44,086 nucleotides of DNA, taken from contig JAICJH010000058.1 in NCBI GenBank assembly GCA_025928545.1, positions 1 to 44,086 of the forward strand. Direction: 5' to 3'. Under the pieces are notes generated by a model that did no database searches, was not told the origin of the DNA, and worked only from the letters and a program-made list of their open reading frames with translations. Numbering within the stretch: the stretch's first letter is position 1; each line of letters starts with the position of its first letter. Origin of the DNA: Bryobacteraceae bacterium. Its GTDB lineage: Bacteria > Acidobacteriota > Terriglobia > Bryobacterales > Bryobacteraceae. Shown here piece by piece: positions 15,238 to 23,237 of this stretch. A program made the position numbers and the translations under genes.

Positions 15238-17658
15238 ATGTCCCTTGCCGCCAAGCTCGCGGTTGTTGCGATCACAGCGGCGCCCCTTGTGCTTGCGGCT
15301 GTCACGATCACCGGCAGCGTGGTGGATGAGACCGGCAACCCCGTCCCCGGTGCGCGTGTCATGGTGGACACCATCGCAGCGGCCACCAGCGATGCGGCGG
15401 GGGTTTACCGGGTCGATATTCCTGCCGCCGGAACCTATCAGTTGCGCGTGGTGCGGGAAGGTTTCTTCCTGCTGATCAACAAGGACACTCGCCTCGATGC
15501 GTCCGCGCCCATCGACATCCACCTCAACCATCTGAAGGAACTCGCCGAGTCGATCAACGTGCCCTACTCGCCGCCGGTGGTAGATCCGGAGCGCACCGAA
15601 GAAGTGAAGCGCCTCGACGGGCAGGCGATTCTCAATCTTCCATACGCTGGCTCGCAGGACTACCGGCGGGCACTCCCGCTGATGTCCGGTGCGATTCAGG
15701 ACAACGGCGGCCAGGTGCATTTCAACGGCGGCGAGACTCACGAGACCAGCTACCGCCTGGATGGATTCGATATCGCGAACCCCGCCAGCGGCGGCCTGAG
15801 CGCCCGCATGAGCGTGGATACGGTGCAGGCCGTGGAGTGGAATTCCGACCGCATGCCGGCGGAGGATAAAGGCTCGGCCGGCACGGTCGAGATCCGCACG
15901 GAGATGGGCGACGACCGCTGGCGCTTCGGCGCCACCAATCCGATTCCCTCCATCGAGACTACGAGCGGACTGCACGTCAATCACTGGTCCCCTCGCCTGA
16001 TGGCGTCGGGTCCGATCCGCAAAGGGAAAGCCTGGTTTCATACTGCGCTCGATCCTTTCTATTCGGCCAATACTCTGTCTTCGTTACCCGGTGGACAAAA
16101 CCGCACCGCCAGCTTCACGGTGAGCGACCTGAACCGCTTCCAGTGGAACGTGTCGGACTGGCAGACGCTGACCGGTAGCGTCCTTTACGACCGCGGGAAC
16201 ACGTGGCGCTACGGGCTGTCGTTCCTGAATCCGGCCGAGACCACGGTCAATCAACGCTCGTCTCTGATGGTGGCGGCCATCAAAGACCAGTTCATCGTCA
16301 ACGGCAACCTGGTGGAAGCCGGCTTCGCCAGCACGCGCGATTACATGCGGAGTTCGCCGCTCGGCTCGGCCGCTTATCTCATCACTCCTTTCGGTTCTTC
16401 CGGCAACTACTTCCGGGATCAGACTTCACGCAGCAGGCGGCAGGAAGTCCTGGTGAACGTCTCGTTCAAGCCGCTGAAGGCCGGCGGCACACATCAGTTC
16501 CGCGCCGGAACCGATATCGAAAACAGCGACCTCGACCAGACGATCGCACGGCACAATCTGAGCGTCGTCCGGGCCGACAACTCGGTGGTCCGCACCATCG
16601 AATTCACAGGCATGCCCCGGCAGGCGGCGGACAACCTGGAGGTCTACACCTACGCGGTGGACCACTGGATTGCCGGGCCCACTCTGACTTTCGACATCGG
16701 GTTCCGCACCCACTGGAACCGGGTCACCGGTTCGGCTCCGCCGGCACCACGGCTGGCGGCGTCATGGGCACCGAAGGCTGTCCATGGCGTCAAGGTCTCG
16801 GCAGGCTGGGGCGTCTATTACGACCCGATCACGCTTGCCCTGCTGGCTCTGTCCGAGGACCAGACCAGCCGCACTACACTCACCGGAGCCGCGCCGATGG
16901 AAACCCGATACATCGTCAATCTGGACGCGCTGAAGACGCCGCGGTTTACCGTCGCCAGCATCTCGGCCGAAGGCGCGCTGCCGCACAACTTCTTCGGGCG
17001 GGTGAATGTGACTTCCCGCCAGGGCAGCCGCGAGTTCGCGTTCGACCAGTTCCGGGTATCGCCGGTGCTGAACGAATACCTCGCGGACAACTCGCAGCAC
17101 TCCAGCTACCGGGCCGCGGAGTTCGCGGTGCGCCGCACCTTCCGCGCCAAATACCAATGGTTCGCGGCCTACACGCGATCCATCGCGCGAACGAATACCG
17201 CGATCGCCTACACGATCGAGAACCCGCTGCTCACGCCGCAGGCAGCGGGGCGACAGCCCTGGGATGCTCCCAACCGCCTGCTGATGTGGGGCTGGGCCCC
17301 GGTTCAGCAAAAATGGTTCCCCTCTTTTCTGCGGCCGATCGTCGGCGACACCGACCTTCAACTGCTGGCCGATTACCGCACCGGCTTCGCATTCAACTCC
17401 ACCACCGAAACCGGCTATCTGGCCGGAGCGCCTGGTTCACGGCGTTATCCCGATTTTTTGTCGGTGAATCTCGGGATCGAACGGCGCTTCCATTTTCACG
17501 GCTATCTGTGGGCGTGGCGCGCGAGCCTCATCAACGCGCTGGGGCGCTCGAATCCGAACTTCGTGAACAACGATGCGGACTCGCCTCAGTATCTGACGTT
17601 CGCGCGCGGGCAGGCGCGAGCCGTCAATTTCCGGGTGCGATTTCTGGGAAAGAAGTAA
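15238..17658 (+). CDS. TonB-dependent-receptor-like outer-membrane beta-barrel protein
   Basis: An 806-aa protein with a signal peptide (about residues 1-20) and a carboxypeptidase-regulatory-like domain (about 21-100, VTITGSVVDETGNPVPGARV). A plug-like region (about 115-215, with GQVHFNGGETHETSYRLDGFDI) and a long beta-barrel follow. It resembles Oar/SusC-type receptors but is shorter than the two paralogues at 29655 and 33484. The last residues are FRVRFLGKK. The usual terminal aromatic residue of outer-membrane barrels is missing, although an F lies five residues from the end. The gene starts immediately after the lptFG stop (0-base gap), which suggests co-regulation with the envelope genes. 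The substrate is unknown. Confidence 0.85.
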   Translation: MSLAAKLAVVAITAAPLVLAAVTITGSVVDETGNPVPGARVMVDTIAAATSDAAGVYRVDIPAAGTYQLRVVREGFFLLINKDTRLDASAPIDIHLNHLKELAESINVPYSPPVVDPERTEEVKRLDGQAILNLPYAGSQDYRRALPLMSGAIQDNGGQVHFNGGETHETSYRLDGFDIANPASGGLSARMSVDTVQAVEWNSDRMPAEDKGSAGTVEIRTEMGDDRWRFGATNPIPSIETTSGLHVNHWSPRLMASGPIRKGKAWFHTALDPFYSANTLSSLPGGQNRTASFTVSDLNRFQWNVSDWQTLTGSVLYDRGNTWRYGLSFLNPAETTVNQRSSLMVAAIKDQFIVNGNLVEAGFASTRDYMRSSPLGSAAYLITPFGSSGNYFRDQTSRSRRQEVLVNVSFKPLKAGGTHQFRAGTDIENSDLDQTIARHNLSVVRADNSVVRTIEFTGMPRQAADNLEVYTYAVDHWIAGPTLTFDIGFRTHWNRVTGSAPPAPRLAASWAPKAVHGVKVSAGWGVYYDPITLALLALSEDQTSRTTLTGAAPMETRYIVNLDALKTPRFTVASISAEGALPHNFFGRVNVTSRQGSREFAFDQFRVSPVLNEYLADNSQHSSYRAAEFAVRRTFRAKYQWFAAYTRSIARTNTAIAYTIENPLLTPQAAGRQPWDAPNRLLMWGWAPVQQKWFPSFLRPIVGDTDLQLLADYRTGFAFNSTTETGYLAGAPGSRRYPDFLSVNLGIERRFHFHGYLWAWRASLINALGRSNPNFVNNDADSPQYLTFARGQARAVNFRVRFLGKK

Positions 17659-20600
17659 TCAGTTCACCGCCAGAGTGGTGGTCAGGGAACTGGCCTGATC
17701 GATATTCGGAATGTCTTTTTCGAAGACCTTGATTACAACCGAATTGCCCGACTGAGCGTTTTGCGGGATCTGGACATTGATCTGCCAGAGACCGGCGAAG
17801 CCAGGCGCGAGACCCGAGTAAGTCACGTTGGCCGGAATGAAGGCCGGAAGCTGGGTCACGACTCCGGTCGCGCTGGTGGTGCTGCCGGAGGATGCGATCA
17901 GGACCTGCGGCAGGTCCGCCGCGGGCTGTCCGGTGGCAGGCATGCCATCGGCGGGCGGGTTGGGAACAGGGCCCACTCCGGTGCCGTAGAGGATCACGTA
18001 CTGGCCGCGCAGGACGGGATGAGAAGTGCTGTTGATGGAGCCGTCCTGGAAGTTCACGGCGAGCGCGGGACCGGAGCCCAGGGCGCCGAGGGTGAAGAGA
18101 CCGGGAGAGGCGGAGGTCAGCTGAACTTCCGCGCCGGCCAGAATCTGCCCAGTGGAAGGGCGCACCGCGAGAAGGTTGGCCGACCCACTGGTGGGAAGGC
18201 CCTGGGGCAGGATGATGTTGTCCTGACCGGGAGAAACAAACAGCAGTGGAACCGGAGTGGCGCCGACCAGGATCTGAGTATCGGAGAGCGTGGTGGGCAG
18301 AGGGAACTGGCCTGAGGGCGCGGTGGCGGTTCCGTTGGCTATGGGGTTCGCGGCGACCGTGGGGAAAAGGGCGGCGACCGTTCCGGCGGACAGCGCCCTG
18401 GTGCTGTAGGTGGCGGCGTTGGTCAGGTTGAGCTGCGGCACGAAGTAGAGCACGCGGTGGATGCCATCGGTCAGGAGCAAGTTGTTGTAGGCATCGACGA
18501 AGCAGGAATGCGGCGCGAGCGCGGGCAGGATGGCGTCGGCGGCGTTGTTGTTCAACGGCAGATTGGAGACAGCCGGGTAGTGATAGAGGCGGCTGGCTCC
18601 GGTATCGGTTACCCAGAAATCGCCCGCCGGGCCAACGCCGATTGAAAGAGGCAATGTATAAGTTGTGGGCAGGGTCAACAGCGGCGCGGCGCCATTGCCG
18701 AGGTTGGACGGCTGGTCGAAGATTTCGACGCGCACGTTACCGGTATCGGCGACGAGCACACGGCCCTGGGGGTCAACGGCGACGCCACGAGGCGAGTTGA
18801 AGCCGGCAGTGCCGGAACTGGAGTTGCTCGCCGTGAAGTTGGTCTGGCCGAGCACGATCGTCGCGCTCATCCCCGAAACGAAGGGCTTGGGAAAGAACAG
18901 CACGCGATTCTGGGAGGCATCGGCCACGACGAGATAGCCTTTATCGGGTTTGGCAGTGTCGGCGCCATCCGGCGTAAAGGCCAGGGCGACCGGAGAGTTC
19001 ATGGTGGACGATGTCGCGTCAGTAATAAAAGACGTGAAGCCGGTCTGGCCGATCACGAGGTCCGCTTCCTCGAGCGCGGTCTTGCCGGAATTGAACGGCG
19101 CGGGGTAACGGGTGACGCGTGAATTGCCGGGATCGACAACGTAGAGATTACCGGAGGAATCGACGACGACCGCGGTGGGCTGGTTCAGACTGGCCGCTGT
19201 TGGTGTGTTGGGGTCGCCGGACGGATAGTTCACGACGGAGCGGTTGAAATCGGGCTGCCCGATGACGATATCGGCGGGCTGCCCATTCTGGAGGTGGGTG
19301 AAATCGCGGAAGCCCAGAACGCGGTGATTGAAAGTGTCGGGCACGTAGAGATGGGCGGGCGACACGCTGTTATCGAGGACGGCTCCGGCGGGAAACGATC
19401 CGGGAAACGCAAAGCCTCTGCCATCGACAATATTCGAGCCGGTGTAGGGAAAATCCAACTGCCCGATGACGCGGGTGGCGGCGCCCGAGACGCCGGTGGG
19501 GCTCAGGGAAAAGACGAGGACCCGGTTGTTGCCGCTATCGACGATGTACAGTTCCTGGGAAGTTGCGGCCAGATCAATCGGCGCGCTGAGAGTGGATGAC
19601 GAGGCATCTCCTTTGCCCTGATTGGCGAGGTTGGCGGTGAAAGACAATTGGCCGACGACGGCTTTGGCGGCGGGCGAAAACTTGCCACTGGGCGTTTGCG
19701 GCTGGGCGTCAAACAGCATGACACGGTTATTGGCGGTATCGGCGACGAAGGGGCCGGTGGAGAGGCCGAGGACGCTGGAGGGGCTTGCAAGCGAGGTCGC
19801 CGTGGGAGTAATCGCCGTGGCGGATGCATCCAGACCGAGAATGGAGGCGGCGGTCTGGCCGGTGGTCAGGGGAGCGTTGAAGACGAGGACGCGGAAGTGA
19901 TCCGATACATAAAGCTTGCCGTTCGAATCGAGCGAGACGCCGTTGGGACCGGAGAAGGCCGTGAGGCTGGTTATGGAGGTGGCAGGGGCGCTGGTGGTGA
20001 AGTCGGGTTGTCCGATGACGAGGTCGGCCGCGGGGAAATTCGGGCCGGCGGACAGGACTGCGGCGGGAAAGCGGAGGACGCGGTTATTGCCGGAATCGGC
20101 CACCCAGAGATTGCCGGAGGCGTCAAAGGCGATGCCGGTTCGTCCGAGGTTCGTGCCATTGATGCCGAGGGTTGAGGCGCCGATCCCGTTGAGATTCGCG
20201 GTGCTGGTGGAGAAAGTTTTTTGTCCGATGACAAGAGACGGGAATTGTTTGAAATTCGCGGCGGCAAACGGCTGGGGGAAACGCAGGATGCGGTTGTTGC
20301 CGGTGTCGGCGACGTAGAGGTTGCCGGCGGAATCGACGGCGAGGCCGGTGGGATTGTTGAGGCCGGTCTGGCGACCACCGTTGGCGGGGTTCTGAGCCTG
20401 GTTGCTGAACTGATCGACCTGGCCGATGATCACGTCGGCCGGAGATCCGGGTATCAGCTGGGTGGCATAGCGGTAGCCGAGGACGCGGTTATTGCGGGAA
20501 TCGGCAATGTAGACGATGGGCGGGTTGACGGAGGTATCGAGGGCGATACCGGCGGGGGCGTTGAGTTCCCTGCCCTCAATCCAGTTGGGGCCAACGGAGG

Positions 20601-20739
20601 AGAAGGCGAGGGGGTTGGAGACGGTGGCGACGAAGTTGGGGTCGCCGATTACTTTGATGGGTTTGGGGAAGAGGGCCTGGGCGGGAAGGAGCCCGGCGCA
20701 CGACATCAGTATGCCGGATAAGACGATGGCGTTACGCAT
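17659..20739 (-). CDS. Secreted NHL-repeat beta-propeller protein with Solibacter-type C-terminal domain
   Basis: A 1026-aa secreted protein. ATG 20737-20739 is chosen because it has a Shine-Dalgarno-like AAAGAG just upstream and opens a good signal peptide (MRNAIVLSGILMSCAGLLPAQA). A longer frame to 20829 would put the signal inside the protein. Many repeats of the form G-N-L-Y-V-A-D-T-G-N-N-R-I/V-L-R-F-P follow, the NHL type, at least ten of them, likely forming two beta-propellers. The last ~220 residues (NAATYS...LLFVSPGQDNIILPQG...PVLRGQYVILYGTGVGP...) match the TIGR03437-type Solibacter C-terminal domain. Its stop abuts the stop of the converging receptor gene. The binding target is unknown. 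Confidence 0.88.
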   Translation of the reverse strand: MRNAIVLSGILMSCAGLLPAQALFPKPIKVIGDPNFVATVSNPLAFSSVGPNWIEGRELNAPAGIALDTSVNPPIVYIADSRNNRVLGYRYATQLIPGSPADVIIGQVDQFSNQAQNPANGGRQTGLNNPTGLAVDSAGNLYVADTGNNRILRFPQPFAAANFKQFPSLVIGQKTFSTSTANLNGIGASTLGINGTNLGRTGIAFDASGNLWVADSGNNRVLRFPAAVLSAGPNFPAADLVIGQPDFTTSAPATSITSLTAFSGPNGVSLDSNGKLYVSDHFRVLVFNAPLTTGQTAASILGLDASATAITPTATSLASPSSVLGLSTGPFVADTANNRVMLFDAQPQTPSGKFSPAAKAVVGQLSFTANLANQGKGDASSSTLSAPIDLAATSQELYIVDSGNNRVLVFSLSPTGVSGAATRVIGQLDFPYTGSNIVDGRGFAFPGSFPAGAVLDNSVSPAHLYVPDTFNHRVLGFRDFTHLQNGQPADIVIGQPDFNRSVVNYPSGDPNTPTAASLNQPTAVVVDSSGNLYVVDPGNSRVTRYPAPFNSGKTALEEADLVIGQTGFTSFITDATSSTMNSPVALAFTPDGADTAKPDKGYLVVADASQNRVLFFPKPFVSGMSATIVLGQTNFTASNSSSGTAGFNSPRGVAVDPQGRVLVADTGNVRVEIFDQPSNLGNGAAPLLTLPTTYTLPLSIGVGPAGDFWVTDTGASRLYHYPAVSNLPLNNNAADAILPALAPHSCFVDAYNNLLLTDGIHRVLYFVPQLNLTNAATYSTRALSAGTVAALFPTVAANPIANGTATAPSGQFPLPTTLSDTQILVGATPVPLLFVSPGQDNIILPQGLPTSGSANLLAVRPSTGQILAGAEVQLTSASPGLFTLGALGSGPALAVNFQDGSINSTSHPVLRGQYVILYGTGVGPVPNPPADGMPATGQPAADLPQVLIASSGSTTSATGVVTQLPAFIPANVTYSGLAPGFAGLWQINVQIPQNAQSGNSVVIKVFEKDIPNIDQASSLTTTLAVN

Positions 20740-20825
20740 GAACTCTTTCTGCGATCTGAAGGCTATGGGACAACGATAACACGCAGTTCGGGGAGAACGC
20801 CGTCTGGCTTTTGAGGTTGGGGGCG

Positions 20826-21584
20826 TCATAGGACCGGCTCGCAGGGGGGCGTGGGTTCAGCGGGCCTCAAAATGGGTTCAGGAATTTGGGCCGACTGTTT
20901 GTTTTCTTCATGGTGGCGGGTTCGCTCAGCACCGGCGTTTTTTTCGGCGGGGATTTCGGCGGGCAATTCGTCGGGCATTTCGCCGGGAGCTTCCGGGGCG
21001 GGTTCGGGCGGTGACTGGGTGGTTTCCGAGGGGGCGAAAATGGGTTCGGGAAATTCGGCCGCCTGTTTGTTTTCTTCGTGGTGGCGGCTTCGCTCAGCAC
21101 GGGCATTTCTTTCGTCGCGCATTTTGTCGAGAGCGGCGATGGCGCGGAAGTACTGGCGCTCGTAGCGGTGCTGGTAGCGGCTGAGGAGATCGAGATGGCG
21201 GCTGTTGTCGCAGAGGGAGCGGAAGGCTAGCATGGCACGGGTGGCGGCATCCTCATCAGTCATAGAAGGGGCCTGGACTTTCATTTCATGGTTGAGGCCG
21301 GCGGCGCCGACGGCCCAACAGCGCATGAGGAACCACATGGCGGCGACGGCGTTTTGAACCATCATTTCCTGGGAGGGAGTTTCGGGATCGTATTCGTCGG
21401 TGATGGAGCTGGCGAGGTCGTTGAGACGGTCGGCGGACTCGCCATTGATCAGGATGATGTCGCTGAGGAGTCCATGTTTTAGGGAGTTACGGGAAGAGTT
21501 ACGTTTTCCGATAACAGAGGTGGGGCCGGTGGATTTTTGCGCGTTGGCCCGATTCGCGGCGCGTTGTTTGTCTGAAAGTGCCAT
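20826..21584 (-). CDS. Hypothetical protein of the ANAQKSTGP/KHGL family
   Basis: A 252-aa protein opening with MALSDKQRAANRANAQKSTGPTSVIGKRNSSRNSLKHGLLSD in essence. This AxxKSTGPxxxxGKxxSxxNxxKHGL signature is common in Acidobacteriota and related soil bacteria and has no known function. A mostly helical core runs to about residue 160. The C-terminal third is proline- and glutamate-rich and contains a tandem duplication (AERSRHHEENKQAAEFPEPIF and AERTRHHEENKQSAQIPEPIL). The tail is low-complexity and may be fast-evolving. It is upstream of the NHL gene on the same strand and just beyond the repeat-rich accessory stretch. I cannot assign a role. Confidence 0.65.
   Translation of the reverse strand: MALSDKQRAANRANAQKSTGPTSVIGKRNSSRNSLKHGLLSDIILINGESADRLNDLASSITDEYDPETPSQEMMVQNAVAAMWFLMRCWAVGAAGLNHEMKVQAPSMTDEDAATRAMLAFRSLCDNSRHLDLLSRYQHRYERQYFRAIAALDKMRDERNARAERSRHHEENKQAAEFPEPIFAPSETTQSPPEPAPEAPGEMPDELPAEIPAEKNAGAERTRHHEENKQSAQIPEPILRPAEPTPPCEPVL
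20869..21112 (-). repeat. In-gene direct repeat (two ~76-bp copies, 168 bases apart)
   Basis: Bases 20869-20944 and 21037-21112 are near-identical and in the same frame (period 168 = 56 codons). They encode the two HHEENKQ-containing segments of the KHGL-family protein, so the tail grew by internal duplication. Confidence 0.75.
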
Positions 21585-21691
21585 AATCTGCCACGATTAT
21601 GCACTGAGGGGGTTCGGGCTGGATGGTTAAGTTATTGATTCTATTTGTGAAAATAGTTGTGAACGGGTTTTGGGTTCGGGGGAAATTCGGA

Positions 21692-21723
21692 ATGGCCGCC
21701 GATGCACGCCGATTCACGCCGAT
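21692..21723 (+). repeat. 32-bp interspersed repeat, copy d
   Basis: Consensus-like copy: the ATGGCC head, then GCCGATGCAC, GCCGATTCAC and GCCGAT, with a T-rich tract following. Read on the minus strand, its bases supply the TGA stop of the small zinc-ribbon ORF. It marks one edge of a stretch between copies d and e. Confidence 0.9.
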
Positions 21724-21887
21724 GGTTTTTTGTTTGTTCGTTTTTTGTGGTTGGGTGATTTTTCTTTGCGCTTCGGCTTGGTTGAGCCTGTTTTTACGCG
21801 ATCTATCAGATCTGAACAGGCCAGGCACATGGGCTTATCGTTGACGTACCGATCCGTTGCGGTTCCGCACATCGCGCAAGGCCTCAC
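21714..21887 (-). CDS. Small putative zinc-ribbon protein
   Basis: A possible 57-aa protein from GTG 21885-21887. It has CAMC and CLAC pairs separated by 13 residues (TATDRYVNDKPM between them), which looks like a treble-clef or zinc-ribbon knuckle. A basic, lysine-rich tail (KPKRKEKSPNHKKRTNKK) follows, as in small nucleic-acid-binding proteins. The stop TGA is formed inside repeat copy d. A longer reading from 21938 would begin in copy e. No Shine-Dalgarno sequence is clear, and there is no family I can name. The cysteine spacing and lysine tail argue that it is not random, but the evidence is modest. Confidence 0.5.
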   Translation of the reverse strand: MRPCAMCGTATDRYVNDKPMCLACSDLIDRVKTGSTKPKRKEKSPNHKKRTNKKPSA

Positions 21888-21922
21888 GTGATAAACAGTA
21901 CCACAGGTACGGGGGAAAAGAT

Positions 21923-21954
21923 ATGGCCGCCGATGCACGCCGATTCACGCCGAT
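21923..21954 (+). repeat. 32-bp interspersed repeat, copy e
   Basis: Consensus copy followed by a T-run. It lies 56 bases before the GTG start of the GxxExxY gene, while copy f follows that gene, so the two copies bracket it. Confidence 0.9.
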
Positions 21955-22010
21955 CCGATTTTTTTGTTGGAATTTTTGAGAATTTCGGGGATTGCGGCCA
22001 CTTTAGTTGC

Positions 22011-22388
22011 GTGGAACGTGCCCAACTGGATGAACTGACGGAGCGGATTATTGGGGCGGTTTTTTCGGTTTCTAACTCGTTGGGAGGCGGGTTTCTCGAA
22101 AAGGTTTATGAAAAGGCACTGCTGAGGGAGTTTTCGCTGCTCGGAATTCGGGCGGAGCCTCAGGTGGTGTTCTCGATTTCATATAAGGGGTTTAGCGTGG
22201 GGGAGTATTTTGCGGATTTGTTGGTGGAGCGTGCAGTTTTGGTGGAATTAAAATGCGTGGATCGGTTTACACCTGAACATTCGGCCCAGTGTATGAACTA
22301 TCTGAAGGCTTCCGGGTTGAAGGTTTGTCTGCTGGTCAATTTTCAACGAGCTAAGGTTGAGTGGAAGCGGATTGTGGTAGGGTTTTGA
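22011..22388 (+). CDS. GxxExxY-family protein (PD-(D/E)XK nuclease superfamily)
   Basis: A 125-aa protein of the GxxExxY family (PDDEXK_3). The name motif is G27-F-L-E30-K-V-Y33. The nuclease-like triad D69 ... E79-x-K81 (ADLLVERAVLVELK) follows the PD-(D/E)XK pattern. Family members are small, common in environmental genomes and thought to be nuclease-fold proteins, but no function is proven. GTG 22011 is chosen because the longer frame from 21888 would run through a repeat copy and add 41 unconserved residues. The gene is framed by copies e and f, and its stop lies 13 bases before copy f. Confidence 0.85.
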   Translation: MERAQLDELTERIIGAVFSVSNSLGGGFLEKVYEKALLREFSLLGIRAEPQVVFSISYKGFSVGEYFADLLVERAVLVELKCVDRFTPEHSAQCMNYLKASGLKVCLLVNFQRAKVEWKRIVVGF

Positions 22389-22401
22389 GTTGGAAGAAGG
22401 A

Positions 22402-22433
22402 ATGGCCGCCGATGCACGCCGATTCACGCCGAT
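22402..22433 (+). repeat. 32-bp interspersed repeat, copy f
   Basis: Consensus copy between the GxxExxY gene and the cytochrome c gene. The ATG inside its first 10-nt unit (22412) is the likely start codon of the cytochrome c. An AAGAAGG purine run lies directly before it. Confidence 0.9.
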
Positions 22434-22915
22434 TTAGACCAGTATTGCTCGCGTTCTCTTTTCTCGGAGCGGGATTGTTTGTTCTGACCGCCCAGCAACC
22501 AGTCCAACCGGCTGTATTCACTTCGGCTCAGGCGGAGGCGGGCCGCGTGGACTACGAGCGCACTTGCGGCCAATGCCACACGCCGACATTGTTGGGGCGA
22601 AAGGGCGGAGCCGACGCTCACGAACTTCCGCCGATCCAGTCCCTCTCGGAGTATTATCAGAAGTTCATCGGGCCGAAGGGCTGGGTACCGCCGCTGGCGG
22701 GGCCGGTGTTCATGAGCAGATGGGGGTCGAGGACCGCGGCGCAACTGATCGCACGCTTTCAGGAGACGGTTGATTCGTTCGGTTTTGAGGATGACAGAGA
22801 GTTCACGGTGAATGTTACCGCTTATATTCTCCACGTGAACGGGGCCAGGGCGGGAAGGCAGCCGCTTACGCGGACCACGGATACTGTTGTCAACTCGCTG
22901 ACTGAGCGTCCCTGA
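22412..22915 (+). CDS. Exported c-type cytochrome, start codon inside the repeat
   Basis: A 167-aa class I-like cytochrome c. MHADSRRFRP forms the positively charged n-region, and VLLAFSFLGAGLFVLTAQ is the hydrophobic core, ending in an AQ-type cleavage site. The heme motif is C52-G-Q-C55-H56, and M102 in a G-P-V-F-M-S-R-W context is a plausible sixth ligand. The ATG and the first seven or so codons lie in repeat copy f, with a GAAGAAGG ribosome-binding-like run 11 bases upstream. An alternative start at 22361 would overlap the GxxExxY gene and bury the signal peptide. Its redox partner is not clear. The Rieske oxidoreductase nearby is on the other strand. Confidence 0.82.
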   Translation: MHADSRRFRPVLLAFSFLGAGLFVLTAQQPVQPAVFTSAQAEAGRVDYERTCGQCHTPTLLGRKGGADAHELPPIQSLSEYYQKFIGPKGWVPPLAGPVFMSRWGSRTAAQLIARFQETVDSFGFEDDREFTVNVTAYILHVNGARAGRQPLTRTTDTVVNSLTERP

Positions 22916-23022
22916 GAGACGAACCGCTCAACTGTCCTTCCGTTTGACTCGATCTTCTGTTAACATCTCGTACGGGTCAATTTCGCTTGTAATTCGTTGC
23001 GCAGCCCGGGAACAGGCAGACA

Positions 23023-23226
23023 ATGCGATTCTTGAAGATTGTAGTTGGTACGCTCGTCATCGCGTTCCAGCTTCTGGATTCCAGAAAACCTTTTGGTTTT
23101 GTGTCACCCCAGTCTGCGTTGGCCATCGGATACGATCTGTCTATCGTTTTCTTTTGCGCTTTTGCAATCTGGCTTATCTATCAGGGTATCCAGCCGAAAC
23201 GCCCCGACCGACACACCCATTCCTGA
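23023..23226 (+). CDS. Small two-helix membrane protein, hypothetical
   Basis: A 67-aa frame with two hydrophobic stretches (about residues 4-19, FLKIVVGTLVIAFQLL, and 38-57, YDLSIVFFCAFAIWLIYQGI) and a basic end (QPKRPDRHTHS). A purine patch (AACAGGCAGACA) sits before ATG. No family was recognised. It lies 107 bases after the cytochrome c and converges with the FAD/Rieske gene, its stop 11 bases from that gene's stop. It could be an orphan membrane peptide, or spurious. Confidence 0.45.
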   Translation: MRFLKIVVGTLVIAFQLLDSRKPFGFVSPQSALAIGYDLSIVFFCAFAIWLIYQGIQPKRPDRHTHS

Positions 23227-23237
23227 ATCGATTTGTT

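Noticed and set aside
12718..16041. A very long open frame (1107 codons) on the minus strand
   Set aside because: It is antisense to the LptF-LptG, TldE-like and receptor genes, whose protein families are clear. High GC leaves the opposite frame free of stops, and its translation is low-complexity and matches no family.
16203..17732. A long plus-strand frame overlapping the receptor-like gene
   Set aside because: It is a shifted reading of the same bases. The residues are compositionally odd (RRR, GGG and PP runs) and show no domain, whereas the other frame encodes a signal peptide and a recognisable receptor.
20740..20829. A longer start for the NHL-repeat protein at 20829
   Set aside because: It would place 30 unconserved residues before the signal peptide and overlap the neighbour's stop. 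The ATG at 20739 has an AAAGAG ribosome-binding site and a proper signal peptide.
21692..22433. A CRISPR array made by the three close repeat copies d, e and f
   Set aside because: The spacing is 199 and 447 bases, the inter-repeat stretches hold protein frames, and no cas gene lies nearby. It is an interspersed repeat.
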